NCBI GenBank assembly: GCA_028753945.1
Contig: JAPNXP010000006.1
Span: 2,046,001-2,110,000 of the forward strand
Direction of reading: 5' to 3'
From: Hexactinellida sp. DTS-2022
Lineage: Eukaryota > Porifera > Hexactinellida
Length of the DNA stretch: 64,000 nucleotides
Part shown: positions 22,700 to 34,380 of the stretch, one piece after another
Layout of the letters: each line of letters opens with the position of its first letter
How positions within the stretch are numbered: the stretch's first letter is position 1
Translations under genes and position numbers: made by a program
Notes under the pieces: model-generated
Seen by the model: only the letters and a program-made list of their open reading frames with translations
Database searches by the model: none
What the model was told of the DNA's origin: nothing

Positions 22700-24662
22700 A
22701 TACCAAGACTTATCTTTCAAATCTTTGGGGGTGCCAGTGCATGTTTGACAATTTGCACCTCCTGAACCATACAGGAATTCCGCCATCTTTCTGTCGAACA
22801 TGGATCCAATCATATCGACGACAATTAGACCTATATCGAGATATATACGGTTGATCATAACTTCCATAAATCTCTGGATATAATCTTTGCATTCCTTCGA
22901 AGGGCAAAGGAAAATGGGTCTCTGTTAGAGTATGTCGAGTTTTCCTCCAAACAACTGTGTTCGATTTTGTGTGGATGGAGATTGGCTTAAAGCAAAATCC
23001 AATGAAATTATTTCGCTTGTATTGGTGTGTTGCTGGTTGTAGATATAATGGCAAACAGAGCCATCTATGCTGTCGGCAATTCTAAATGTTTCTGGGAATT
23101 CTTAGCTGGCTGGAAGATTTATAGTATATAATATTATCTCCAAGATTTGTTGAATTAGAAGGAATACGTAGTGTTACACCAATTGGCTGTATTGTTTATG
23201 GATTTATAGAAAGCCGCGATATCAACATGTTTTTTTATAACTGCTACATTGCTATATGAAGGAAAGATGATATTTTCTGTGATCAATTTTTGGCGATGTT
23301 GTGTGATATTCTTCTACCCACTCCAACTAGATCGAGCACGAATAACCTTTATCTAGTGCAGGGGTCGGCAACCCCCGGCCCGCGGGCCAGATCGGCCCGC
23401 TGCTCTCTATAAACCTGCTCATCGTGACCCCCGATTCGGTCATTCAAATGAAATCCAACATCATGCACCCTCGCTAGACGTGTTGCGATTCAAAGAAATT
23501 CTGTTCCGATTGTGAATTGTACGGATTAGTCAAGTAGTAATACGATTTCTATTAGCCTCTATAAAATGAGACCCTGATAATCTGTACGAAACAAGTCCAA
23601 ACCTTTTAAATCCAAACTAAATATATATTATACATAGTATACTACCTAAAGACTTCTCTAAGACATTTTCATAATTCCATTATAATATTCAAATTTTTTT
23701 CCAATTTATATGAAAAATAGTTTTGGATCTGCTGTTCGGACTAGCGATGATCGGATTTGCAAGGGTGTACAATATTTTATAAATAATAGTGGTAATATTG
23801 TTAGACCGAATTAGTATATACCAGACCCCCCACTTTGAATAGTATAAGTATTCACTTGTGCTAGTGTATATTAGAGTCAATTAGTTAGTTTAGTATTGCA
23901 TACCAACATTATTTCTGTTTTTCTCTATTGTCAGTATTCTCAAGTAATAATAGTACGTTGTATCTATAACGTTTCCGTCTAAGCGCGCACACCGCTTCAC
24001 ACAATAATATTCAGAAAATCAATGATATTTAGTCATAATTAACAATTCTACAATGGAAATTACGAGTATGACCAAAGGATAGTAAATCGCTTGGCCCGAA
24101 TAATGCAGTAAATTACTCAATCTGGCCCGAATGCTGAAAAGGTTGCCGACTCCTGATCTAGTCGAATAGCTTTATCTTTTAGGTTACTGCATCCACCATT
24201 AGCTACTATTTCTTTAGCAACATTGGAAACCTGACGGTTGTAATTCTTCATTAGCTAAAATGATAGAGCAGCAATTACTACAGACTCGAATTTTTAATTG
24301 CAGCAACCTACCTTAAGTGCTCCAAAATTAAATATGGTCTGGATCTTTGTCGCTGCAAAGAAACACTCAACAGAGACTTTCTTGTCTGAGATTGTGCAGA
24401 CGTTTCAAACATTCAGATGACTCTAAAGATTTGGCGGTTACTTGTTAGGTTTTGCTTCCCAATGAATTTCGGAGGTTCACCACCATTGTTTAATTGGTCC
24501 AAGTTTTTCTTAGCTTTTATTTACTTTGGATTACACTATTATTTTTTGAAGACCTAACAGAGTAAATCTTCTTCAGTATTTAAAAGAGTTATTATTTCAT
24601 TGACTCCTCCAGGAATGTTGTGATCATTCTTTATCAAAATGTACGCAAATTCACGAGGGTTC
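22700..24662 (-). pseudogene. Broken multi-exon gene of unknown type, split by a hAT element
   Basis: Minus-strand coding-like blocks lie between plausible splice sites. Block 24559-24662 follows a TTTCAG acceptor and reads NPREFAYILIKNDHNIPGGV and NEIITLLNTEEDL. Block 24312 to about 24440 reads SSECLKRLHNLRQ, then after a frameshift KKVSVECFFAATKIQ and TIFNFGALK before a GTAGGT donor. Block from 24254 downward reads LMKNYNRQVSNVAKEIVANG and CSNLKDKAIRLD, then is cut by the hAT element. A further block at about 22700-22908 reads DRKMAEFLYGSGGANCQTCT and GTPKDLKDK. That Gly-Gly-Ala-x-Cys-x2-Cys pattern recalls the zinc-binding segment of RAG1/Transib-like transposases, but I hold that loosely. 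I do not recognise the gene. Confidence 0.5.
23359..24155. mobile_element. hAT element, CAGGGGTCGGCAACC ends (797 bp)
   Basis: Left CAGGGGTCGGCAACCCCCGG; right, inverted, CAGGAGTCGGCAACC. The flanks atctagtg and atctagtc match at 7 of 8. It interrupts a coding-like block on the minus strand. A 311-bp deletion derivative is at 44135-44445. No transposase recognised. Confidence 0.88.
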
Positions 24663-24758
24663 CTGAAATTAAGCTTCAAGCATTTGTAAATTTGTAAATT
24701 GTATTTAATAGTATTAGAATACTGAAAAAATATTTATTAACTAAATATATGTTGCCAT

Positions 24759-24905
24759 CAGAGGCGGAGCCAGGATTTTTCGGCAGGGGGGGCACTGGGA
24801 GGGGCAGAGGGGTTTCAGGAGGAACCTCTATGAGTATTTTATGCTCACAGGTTGGGAAGCCTCAAATTAGGGGGGGGCTGATGCCTCCCCCTGGATCCGC
24901 CTCTG
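24759..24905. mobile_element. hAT-type MITE, CAGAGGCGGATCCAG family
   Basis: 147 bp with ends CAGAGGCGGAGCCAGG and CTGGATCCGCCTCTG and a perfect 8-bp duplication, gttgccat (24751-24758 and 24906-24913). The middle is G-rich. Confidence 0.93.
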
Positions 24906-24913
24906 GTTGCCAT

Positions 24914-26347
24914 TACATAATATGCATCATGTATAGTGGTTTGTAACATAATGTAACATAGCAAATTTATTGAGAGTTGTTTAGCAACGAAAAATCGAGA
25001 ATGGAATTTGAATACATTTCCATGTCCATAGAAACGCATCTAAATATTTTTATATGTTGTATTTATTCCATAATAGATTTGTCATTGGAAATTTCTAAGC
25101 TATACCTAGAATGCTATATGTGTTTTGGCGGCCACTTTAAAATTGGAAAAAACATATTTATAATTTTAGTCTCTCACATCCAATGAACAAATTTGAAAAT
25201 TAGACACATTTTGATCAATTTACAGTTTAAATAGATTGAATATCTGTCAAATTTAGAATCTGCATGAAGATTAAGGTACATTGCAGATTCAAACGAAATC
25301 CTAGCAAATGAATTAGTTTAAAATTTGAAACCAAATTATGAATTTTGATAGATATGTTTTGTTGTCTTTAACTGCCATGTACATTTTATGGGTTGATCCC
25401 TCTATGCCACTATATTACATGTTTGTGCCATAATTTCAACTATTCGATTGTTAGGCCTTGTTCTTCTGGATCGTTCCATTTTTTGCACACTCAGAGATAA
25501 TGTTTTGCTAAACAATCGTCACTACTTATTTTTTGCAGTTTTTTGTGGATTTTTTGCCAAAAAAACTGAAAAAAAATTAAAAAAAAAAAAATTCTTTTGG
25601 AGTTTTTTTGCAGTTTTTGTGGTAGCAATAGTGCTCTATTAGCAAGCTATTTTACTGTCAGCATATTTAGCTGTCAGTCACATATGACTGACACCACTTG
25701 AGTGGATAGTTTAGTGTCAGTCATGGGTGACTGACATGGCAGTCAAAGGGTTAACAGAAGCTATTTATAGCTGTAGCTTAATTATGGAGTACTTTGGAAC
25801 TACATAACTCTAAATCTTTTTAATTCATAATAAACCATTATTCACACATAAAAACTTTCATCCATTCCGTGCCCTAAACTAGTGTGCGATGTATCGCCAA
25901 ATTCAACAATGGATAGTCGATTTTTTTTCTAATCGCTAGAATTTATTTATTGTCTGGGATTTCAGTTATTTACAAATTGACTAGGTAATTACTCAATTTA
26001 CAAATTGCCTAAAAGTTTCAGTCATTTACACTAACAAACGAAAAGTATTTGAACAACAGGAATTTTTATTCCAAACACAATATGCTCCTTGTAGCGTATT
26101 AACGGCTGTTTAACCTACTCTGAAACATAGTTATACAATTCATATTCATTCTATCTTAGTTCAATTTTATCCAATGCCCATGAAGTGGCATTAGTGTCCC
26201 TGTCACTTGCAACTTGTGGCACAATTGGCACAAATGGGACCACTGTGGAAAATAATCGTAATTTATTAATTTAACAATTCCATTTAATTCGACAATGTGG
26301 TATTCGAGCTTGAAATCAGAATTTGTATATTCTAATTGCTTCATAAT
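24914..26347. other. no gene seen
   Basis: AT-rich sequence with poly-A/T runs (25550-25620) and a small inverted motif 'tcagtcacatatgactgaca' near 25674. No domain-bearing frame. Confidence 0.5.
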
Positions 26348-26520
26348 CAGGGTGTTATACAGAGGGGGGTGCTGGAATTCCCACCCCCCAGGAAAGATGC
26401 CCCCATCCTAGGAATTGTCTTATTTTGGCCTATACATGTATATGCTGCTCCTTTATCCAAGGGAACAGTCTGTTTCTAGGAAAGTTTCCCCCCCACGAAA
26501 AATTTCTGTATCAAACCCTG
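26348..26520. mobile_element. hAT-type MITE, CAGGGTGTTATACAGA ends
   Basis: Ends CAGGGTGTTATACAGAGGGG and, inverted, CAGGGTTTGATACAGAAATT. Target duplication unclear. A related end (cagggttttatacagagg) occurs within both arms of the large inverted repeat near 50795 and 51725. Confidence 0.7.
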
Positions 26521-27958
26521 ATATTGATTATAAATTGTATATTTAATTAGCAAATTATATAGTTAAGAAGTTTATCACTTCTCTAAAAATCTTCATTCAA
26601 AGCATCAACTAATGTTATTATGCTACTAGAAGCTTGATTATATTTATTCATGATAGTGTTGTTCAAATGCTTTTTTCCGGTTAGTGTAGTGTATACATCG
26701 TCTAATTTATGCATTGACTGTGACATAAAATCTTTTACATGTGCTCAATTGCCACAAATTGATTTATTAACTCACGATTTACTACTATATTATATTCTGA
26801 AATCATTGGTTACGTATCACACAATTATTTAATTCTGTGTTTCATTAGCATGGATACAGCGTAAACATCTTAATCAGGAGAATGATAAACGAAATCCTTT
26901 TAATTGGGACGAAGACCAATTCATATGTTTGTAGGTGGGTTCTTTGGAAACTAGGTAGTAATCCACAGTCGGCATTTAGGTGCAAATACTGTATAAATAT
27001 TATCACTTTAAATATAATTGTTTAATTAATATCATTGAATTCAGCATATAGTACAGCATATAAATGCATATTTACATATCTATCCACCAATAATATTGGT
27101 TGTTATGGTGATGACTGTTTACGTCAAAATGAACAATAATAATTTCCTTTCTGTGGTTTTCTATTGTATTGGATTTCAAATAAACAAGAAATGAGTAGAG
27201 GATTGACTATTGCATATATATTATATTCAAACCAAGCTTTAAATACATAGTATATTGTGATACTGGAAATCATTCCAAAAAAATTCTATTGGCCCTGCGG
27301 CTGTATTTTCTTCAATGAATCGGACAACTATTTATCGTTTAGTTAATACTTTTGAAGTGATGGATTTAATAGTGGCCCTATGTGCGCAGTTTTTTATTGT
27401 TTCATGATCCAGGTTTCATTTCTATTCATATTAAACAGTTATTTAAATGCGCACAGAGTCGCACCAAATAGTTTATTTTACAAAATAGATAAACCACTTC
27501 ATTAATTATTTATCAATAAATATATAGCATCATAAAATAATGGAGAAGCTCTTGAATTTTCAAATCTGAAATCTCTGCGTAAGAAGATTCCATTAACTTT
27601 ATGGAATACCATCATTAGGAATGTGTCAATATCAAACAATTCGATAAAAATTTGATGAATTAAACTCAAGGAGGGAGCTTCACTACCGGAAAATTAGTGG
27701 ATATATACTTTTTGGTATACTATTGACTGAATTCTACATGCTCTAAAGCCTATCTGATGTAATATTCAGATACAAAGGTATCTAATTCGCGAAAAGATGC
27801 GACGGTAGTCCGCTAATAGGCTATTAAAACCTATTGACTTTAAGCCCTATATATTGGTATATTTAAATTATACCAAGTTCAAGAATTATGATCAATGATC
27901 TTCGGTGAATAGTATAATAATATATTAACAAACCTAAATTATATCTTTGACTGAATTA
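26521..27958. other. no gene seen
   Basis: AT-rich. A splice-like acceptor at about 26850 leads into a short open stretch reading QRKHLNQENDKRNPFNWDED before a stop at an AG/GTGGGT donor. I could not match it to any family, including the kinase. Confidence 0.4.
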
Positions 27959-28284
27959 CAGTATTCCCTCGCTAATCCGAACCCCGCTAATCCGAACCCT
28001 CGCTAATCCGAACAGGAGAAACCAAAATATTCTTCTAATAAATGTGGAGAAAAAATCGTAAATTGCAATATAAAAGATAAGTCTCAGGCAAGTGTTTTAA
28101 GGAGTACACTAGATGTTTAGTGCGGATTAACAAGGTTTGTATAAGTTTGGTTCGGATTGTCGAGATTCTCATTTATAGATGCCCATAGAAAATGTATTAC
28201 TTCACTAATCCGAACGAATTCACTAATCGGAACAGAAGATCTTTGAATCGGAACAACTCTGTTCGGATTAGCGAGGGTGTACTG
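27959..28284. mobile_element. Pogo/Tigger-like MITE, CAGTATTCCCTCGCTAATCC ends
   Basis: 326 bp. The right end, inverted, is CAGTACACCCTCGCTAATCC. TA on both sides (27957-27958, 28285-28286). 'cgctaatccgaac' is tandemly repeated at the left end. Confidence 0.9.
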
Positions 28285-30199
28285 TATCATTAAAACGTCT
28301 TGAACCACGTTTAAGAGACCACATACATCATTTTTGATAGTGCCATTCTGTTTTCAGCTACCAATAACCTCTATTTCATGAATACCTTATTTAGTCTATC
28401 TAGCACAGTTTTAATTTTCCACTTACAACCCTGAAAATCCCCACTGTGTAATGCTTTCTTATAAACAGCCATACTCATTTCCACTCCCGGTACTGTACAA
28501 GTTGCATTTCAATATAATGCCTGTACAAGTTAAAAAAGGTAAATTTGTATTTGTTTTTTTGGAGTGAGTGTTCTTCCATTCGATGTGATGTTGCTTCGAA
28601 GGCTAAAATATTGTTGGTTGATCTCCATCAATTGGCTAAAGTATGCTGTCCATTATTTTACGTCTCTATGAAAATTCATTTGCCATATTTTGAGTATACC
28701 AAACCTGTTGTCTTTGAGGTAATGCTTAGCTGAGTGTTTTCCCGCTCTTTAACAAACAATTTTGAGTTGTGTAGTTTTCATCAGACATTCTGTTTGGGCC
28801 ATGCATCAACGTTATCTTCCACAAGAGTACAACTTATAGAAAATTGGGTTCGCACTCCCCCTGAACCCCCCCCCCCCAGGTAGATCCATCCCTCCTCTAT
28901 TCATTAACCAAGATTGAGACATCACATCTTGGTCTTTCACTGTGACGGATTACATGGAGGTAAGAAAAATCCACTAAATTTAAATCCTAGATTCAAACTT
29001 AATGTAGCCTAGTTCGTTAGTTCACTAATCAATTGTATCAAATGCTGCAGGTATATCCAGCATTAACGATATTACCTCATCAACATCGAAATCTAGATTT
29101 ATATCTCTGGTGCTCGTCAGCACAGAAATCTGTGCTACGAATGATGCGATTACTGACTGATTTGATGGATATATTAGTTCATAGCTTACAATCTAATTTG
29201 GAAATTAAACCGTTTCTCTATTATCTTGGATATAAAATTAGTAATTGACTCATTGTTTTCGAATACCTAAGGCTGAAGTGAGGGTTTCTTGGTAATATTT
29301 TTTTTCCTAGAAAGCTTATATCGATCTCGATGTGTACAATTATCGAAAAGCAGGCAGAAGTGGGTCCAAAACTTGTTTCTGAAGAATGATTGATATGAGC
29401 CTAAAGATATAATATTTGAATGGAGATTTGATTATTACACTATTAATTTCGTCACAGCTAACATTGTGAGTTGAACTAAAATGAAATGCCACATTAAAAA
29501 CTAAAACTTGCATTGATTCGAGCTATTCTATCTCTCAGTTCCCAATCTTACCCACGAAACCATTGATGATTTTTTGGCATATTTCTGACTATAGATATCG
29601 ATGTTAGAATAAGTTTGATGTAGTTTAGATATTACCATTGACCTTGAAACAGACCATTGTGTCTGCTTAATGACTGGACTAGTAGTTGGTATCCAACTTC
29701 CGTGACATCTCCAGCACTACCAAAGGTTGTGCGGAACGAATTCATTGAAATCCTCGACGTTCGTTTAGGAAATTAGGAGGAATTCATCAGAAAAATCTTA
29801 ATTTCCTAAGCGAGCAGAGAAAGACTAAGGGGCTCCAGAGATGTAGATTGAAACTACGTAGCACGTTATGCATGACTTAAATAAAATGCTCTTATCTGAA
29901 AAAAATATTCACGAATCAGGTATTGCTTAAAAACCTCAAAATTATAAATTATGTTCCTTAATTCCAAAAACCACTTTCAGCGATGGTTTGTGATGCGAAT
30001 CGGTTGTCAGTCGGACCCCACTAATATATGTGCCATATTTGTGCCAGAAAAATTAACTCTAGCACACACCATTACTTAGCTTTAGAATTAGTTAAACACC
30101 TTAGTTTAACCATGTTTAATGGCTAGTCATTTGTATCCCAGCAATACTGAGCATCTCTAAACTAGCTTCGAAAAATATTATCCGATTTCTTGCGAAAGA
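28285..30199. other. mostly non-coding
   Basis: Contains a C-rich partial hAT end near 28850-28900 (ccccccaggtagatccatcc, like the termini of the element at 11684-14764). No supported gene. Confidence 0.45.
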
Positions 30200-30278
30200 T
30201 TATTGGCGCCACCGTTTAACCAAGACTTGAATCCAATGGACTACTCGCTCTGGTCCATTCTTGAGTGCATATTATGAA
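30200..30278 (+). pseudogene. Tc1/mariner-type transposase scrap
   Basis: A short frame reads PFNQDLNPMDYSLWSILEC before a stop. The 'PDLNPMDYSLW' signature surrounds the third catalytic Asp of mariner-family (IS630) transposases. The preceding 'WPP' is scrambled by a shift, and I found no other conserved block upstream. Confidence 0.65.
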
Positions 30279-30744
30279 AGTATATGTCAGCGAAGAGTGG
30301 GAGAGAATATCCGATATGTTTTTCTTACTTCAGTTGATGCCCTATCTGGCAGAGCAGCTAGCAGATCTAATTAAAACAAGGGAATTATATCGAGTAGCTT
30401 TCATTAATATTTTATTGTATTGATCCTTGTATGCCAAAGGTTATAACCAGTGGGTAGCAAGAGATTTTTTAGTGAATCACGGGAGGTGGGAATTATTGAT
30501 GAATTCAGTTAATACTATACTTAGTAAATAATTAAATACTTACTTAGCTACTAAGCGTTACTAAATAGTGTTTCACGAAGGATTTTTATCAAAACTACAA
30601 ATGTTTCAGGAGCAAAATATTAGTTTTCAAGAGTTAATTTGTCAAATTTTTGTAATTCCGTGCTCATATGCATGTCCAATTGTATCAAAATTTCCCTGAA
30701 GTTACTCATGCCATTCCCTACACATTTCAATGAAGCCGCGTTAT

Positions 30745-31714
30745 CAGGGACGTAGCTAGAGTTTTTGAACTGGGAGCGTACAACCGGCGCAAAACATTAA
30801 CTGATGGCGCGCATTTCTTATATTGGTTAACATTGTATATTTTACACCGCGGGCTCGTTCTTTTAGGTTCTGATGGATTTATCACTTCATATCATTTCAT
30901 TGTAATAATGGTTATTCATTAATTGCAAAAATTTGTCCACATATCACAAAATTTATTATAGCTTCACACCAATAGGCAATGGAGATAATAATCTATACTA
31001 TTAAAACACAAGCCTGGGTGTATATATATATATATATTTGTTTGTATGTTACGAGTTGATTGAAGAAAGTGGACGGTTTCCAAATGTGATTTTTGGCATA
31101 TAGGGGTAACTTTTGGCACCCGCCAACAAGTTGAGGTTTCCACTCAAAATTTGTCACACCTCGACAAGTTATGACGTCATTGTCACATTTCGAGAACCCT
31201 GAAAATTCACTTAATCGTACATAATTCGAGCCCTCTAAGAGATAAAAATCTGAAAATTTAATAGAACATGTACATTAATGATGCGGACACATTGGTCACA
31301 CCAGATCACCAATATGCTTACTCATTATCGCATGATGACGTAATCACTAAATTTTACATTGTTAAATTTGACTATTTAGGCCTATTTACGCTTTATAATC
31401 AATATTAGGAGTATATAAACCACACACCAACCGCGAAGCGGTTGGTGTGTGGTTGTGTTCTGCCGCTAAGCGAATCGCGCTAGTTATGAAATTATATCAC
31501 TGAATATTTAATACCTTAAGTGAAACTTGAAAAGTTTCCAATATATTTATGGTTACAAGTTCAAATTGTAAATTTGTCATATTATTTATTTAAATATCAA
31601 AAAACATACCTATTGAATTAATTGAACTATCCCAATTCCAAGTGTGGGCGCCTCAAGGGACGCATGGGAACAAAGTGGGGCGCAATGGTGCCCCCCCCCC
31701 TGGCTACGCCCTTG
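30745..31714. mobile_element. hAT element, CAGGGACGTAGC ends, carrying a Helitron
   Basis: Left CAGGGACGTAGCTAGAG; right, inverted, CAAGGGCGTAGCCAGGG. Flanks cgcgttat and ggcgttat match at 7 of 8. A C-tract precedes the right end. After removing the Helitron (30992-31483) the element is 478 bp. Confidence 0.82.
30992..31483 (+). mobile_element. Non-autonomous Helitron
   Basis: Starts TCTATACTATTAAAACACAA and ends CGCGCTAG, inserted between A (30991) and T (31484), as Helitrons are. A stem-loop of 17 perfect pairs (AACCACACACCAACCGC / loop gaa / inverse) at 31418-31454 precedes the end. It is somewhat further from the terminus than usual; a weaker GC stem lies closer. Two other Helitron 5' ends with the same start are at 60380 and 54512 (minus strand). 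Confidence 0.75.
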
Positions 31715-32380
31715 GGCGTTATCTTCCTTACTGTTACTTGTAATAGTAACAAAGGCAATGCATCAACCTTCCCCTACCAAAAGTATTCGTACACCCAAAA
31801 ATTCCAATTGGAAATGGTACTATATAAGTCTGACATTATGAGCTAATGCATTCAAATCATATGAGATGTGGTCATTTTAATTGCAGAATCGTATTCAACG
31901 AATCCGGATTAACCTTCGTAGAAGCTTTCATCTGAATAACATATTGATTTGTTTGGAAATTATCATGCGGTGTCACCATGTACCATTCTTCCAATTGCCA
32001 ACATGGTATGAGGTGGGAACAAGTGGCACATAGTGGCAAAGAATGGTAATTTTCAACCTAATCAGTAGCTTTCAGAGGTGAAGGCATCTGAGATGGATAT
32101 ATCGTATGCGTAGAATAAGAATCTGGCATCAAAATTGCAACATCCCATATATTACGAATACAATGCACATTTTTCTAGACACACTTTATTGCTAATTCCT
32201 ATGGGAATTTTTTGGAGTACGAATACTTTTGGTAGGGCACTGTAGACTTGAAGAAGAACCATATTTAAGCTGTTGCTTATAAGTTTTAGCCTAGTGTGAA
32301 AAGGTTAATAAGTAACTGCATCAATAATTACAATAAATAAAACTCATTATATATACGTAATATAGATAATTTGGGATTTA
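31715..32380. other. no gene seen
   Basis: Sequence between the hAT element and the pogo-like MITE; no gene or repeat recognised. The upstream intron of the kinase gene probably includes it. Confidence 0.45.
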
Positions 32381-32762
32381 CAGTCAACTCCCGTTATAAC
32401 GAAGTGCTCCGTACCGTGGTTTCATTTCGTTATAAGCGGAGTTCGATCTTAAAAGAATTATTTACAAGTTGAATTTTGTTGTAACCCGAGTTCATTATAA
32501 ACGGGTTTCTTTATAACCAGAGTTTGTTATAACCAGAATTCGATATAACTGGAGCTCGATATAACCAGATTAAAATCATTAGCTTTGAGGCTATATGGAA
32601 TTTAAATTACTTCGTTATAAGCTGAATTTCATAATTTCCATTTCGTTGTTCACGAAGTTTTAATAATGTAATAAGATTGAAGGATTTCCGGACCATTAAA
32701 TGATTTCGTTATAAGCAGTTCGCTTTCCGCACGGAATCTGTATTATTCCTATTAGGTCACTG
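32381..32762 (+). mobile_element. Pogo/Tigger-like MITE at an intron end (complete copy)
   Basis: 382 bp, starting CAGTCAACTCCCGTTATAAC and ending, inverted, CAGTGACCTAATAGG, with TA on both sides (32379-32380, 32763-32764). 'cgttataa' repeats fill it. Its right edge is 24 nt before the first base of the kinase exon. The pyrimidine tract and AG of the acceptor lie just outside the element, and the branch point may lie inside it. Confidence 0.88.
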
Positions 32763-32780
32763 TACTTTTTTTTACTATAA

Positions 32781-33149
<369 letters not shown>

Positions 33150-33728
33150 TAGCTCCTTTAATGTTGGTTCTTATGTATTGTGTTGTAACCTATATATTAA
33201 TTTAATTTATACAATGTTCAGTAATATGAAATTAGGCCATGGATTTACACCTTTTACATGTTATGGAATTATATCTTTATTGATCCAATATCTTAGTTAT
33301 TTCAGTTTTTAGCAAATCTTATCGATCTTTGTATTAATCCAAAGGAAATTTTGATCATCCTATGTTCAAATGTTGTATTTTTCTTTTCTTTATTATTAAG
33401 TGGGTTAAGTCCTTTAAACATGGTACACATTATAACCACATTAGTTATCTTCGTTTAGAGATAGTCCGCTTTTCCCAGGTTTAACCTTGATTCCTACGAA
33501 ATTTGTATTAATACAGCTTAAATCACTATACAGTGAATACCAACGATAATCATGCAGTTGTTTGGTATGCAGGATTGGACTTGTATATATTTATTCAGTA
33601 GAATGCGGTTTTAACGTACCTGGGTTACTACGTACAGCCAAACCGGTTTTTCTAACACCGGTTTTTTGTAGCCAACTATGTATTCTAAATGTGTAATAAA
33701 TTCCAAATTTTTTAAATTCGGTTTATTG

Positions 33729-34075
33729 TAGGGCTGAAACGAATATTCGAAATGTAACGAATGAACCTTTCTCTAAACGAACGAATATTCGAATATTCGT
33801 TCGTTTGGATGACTAAGCATTAAATCAATTTCTAGAGACAAAATAATTGGAAAATAGGTTTTTGATAATGTTAGAATGGTATAATAATAGTTACAAAGTG
33901 TATTATACACAAGTTAATTAATAATCAGCTACTTTAAGTGGGAATTTATATTTACGATATCTCTAAGCTATACAAAATTATTGTTGTTGTCCAAATTTAG
34001 TCTACGAATATCCGTTTCAATCTAATATTCGTCCAAACGAATATTCGAATATTCGGTATATTCGTTTCAGCCATA
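33729..34075. mobile_element. hAT-type MITE, TAGGGCTGAAACG ends
   Basis: Left TAGGGCTGAAACGAATATTC; right, inverted, TATGGCTGAAACGAATATAC. Flanks gtttattg and atttattg match at 7 of 8. Many copies of the palindrome CGAATATTCG sit near both ends. Confidence 0.85.
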
Positions 34076-34380
34076 ATTTATTGTGACTATCGGATTTTAT
34101 TACTTTTTTTCCATGCCAAGAATTGGTTAGAAAAGAACGGTTTCGACTGAAATTCGGCTTAGTACGTTCTAATTTTTTGTTCAAATTTTATGAAGTATTT
34201 CTTCTCTCAGACTTGACAATTATGTATACTTGATAGCGCGAAATCTAAGATACAAATATAAAGAAATTAAGTGCTAACAATAATCAATATTCTGTAATGG
34301 TAAATAATAATTCATGAAATTTTTTCAATTTACGTTTATCGATGCCTATTTGAAGCACAGAGGAGTTGTAGTTTTTAATT

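Noticed and set aside
22710-23054. 114-codon minus-strand frame
   Set aside because: An overlapping frame (KMAEFLYGSGGANCQTC) looks more like protein; this one appears to be its shadow.
29033-29248. 71-codon frame that might be an upstream kinase exon
   Set aside because: No kinase motif (HRD, DFG, VAIK) is present in any frame there, and splice sites are not convincing.
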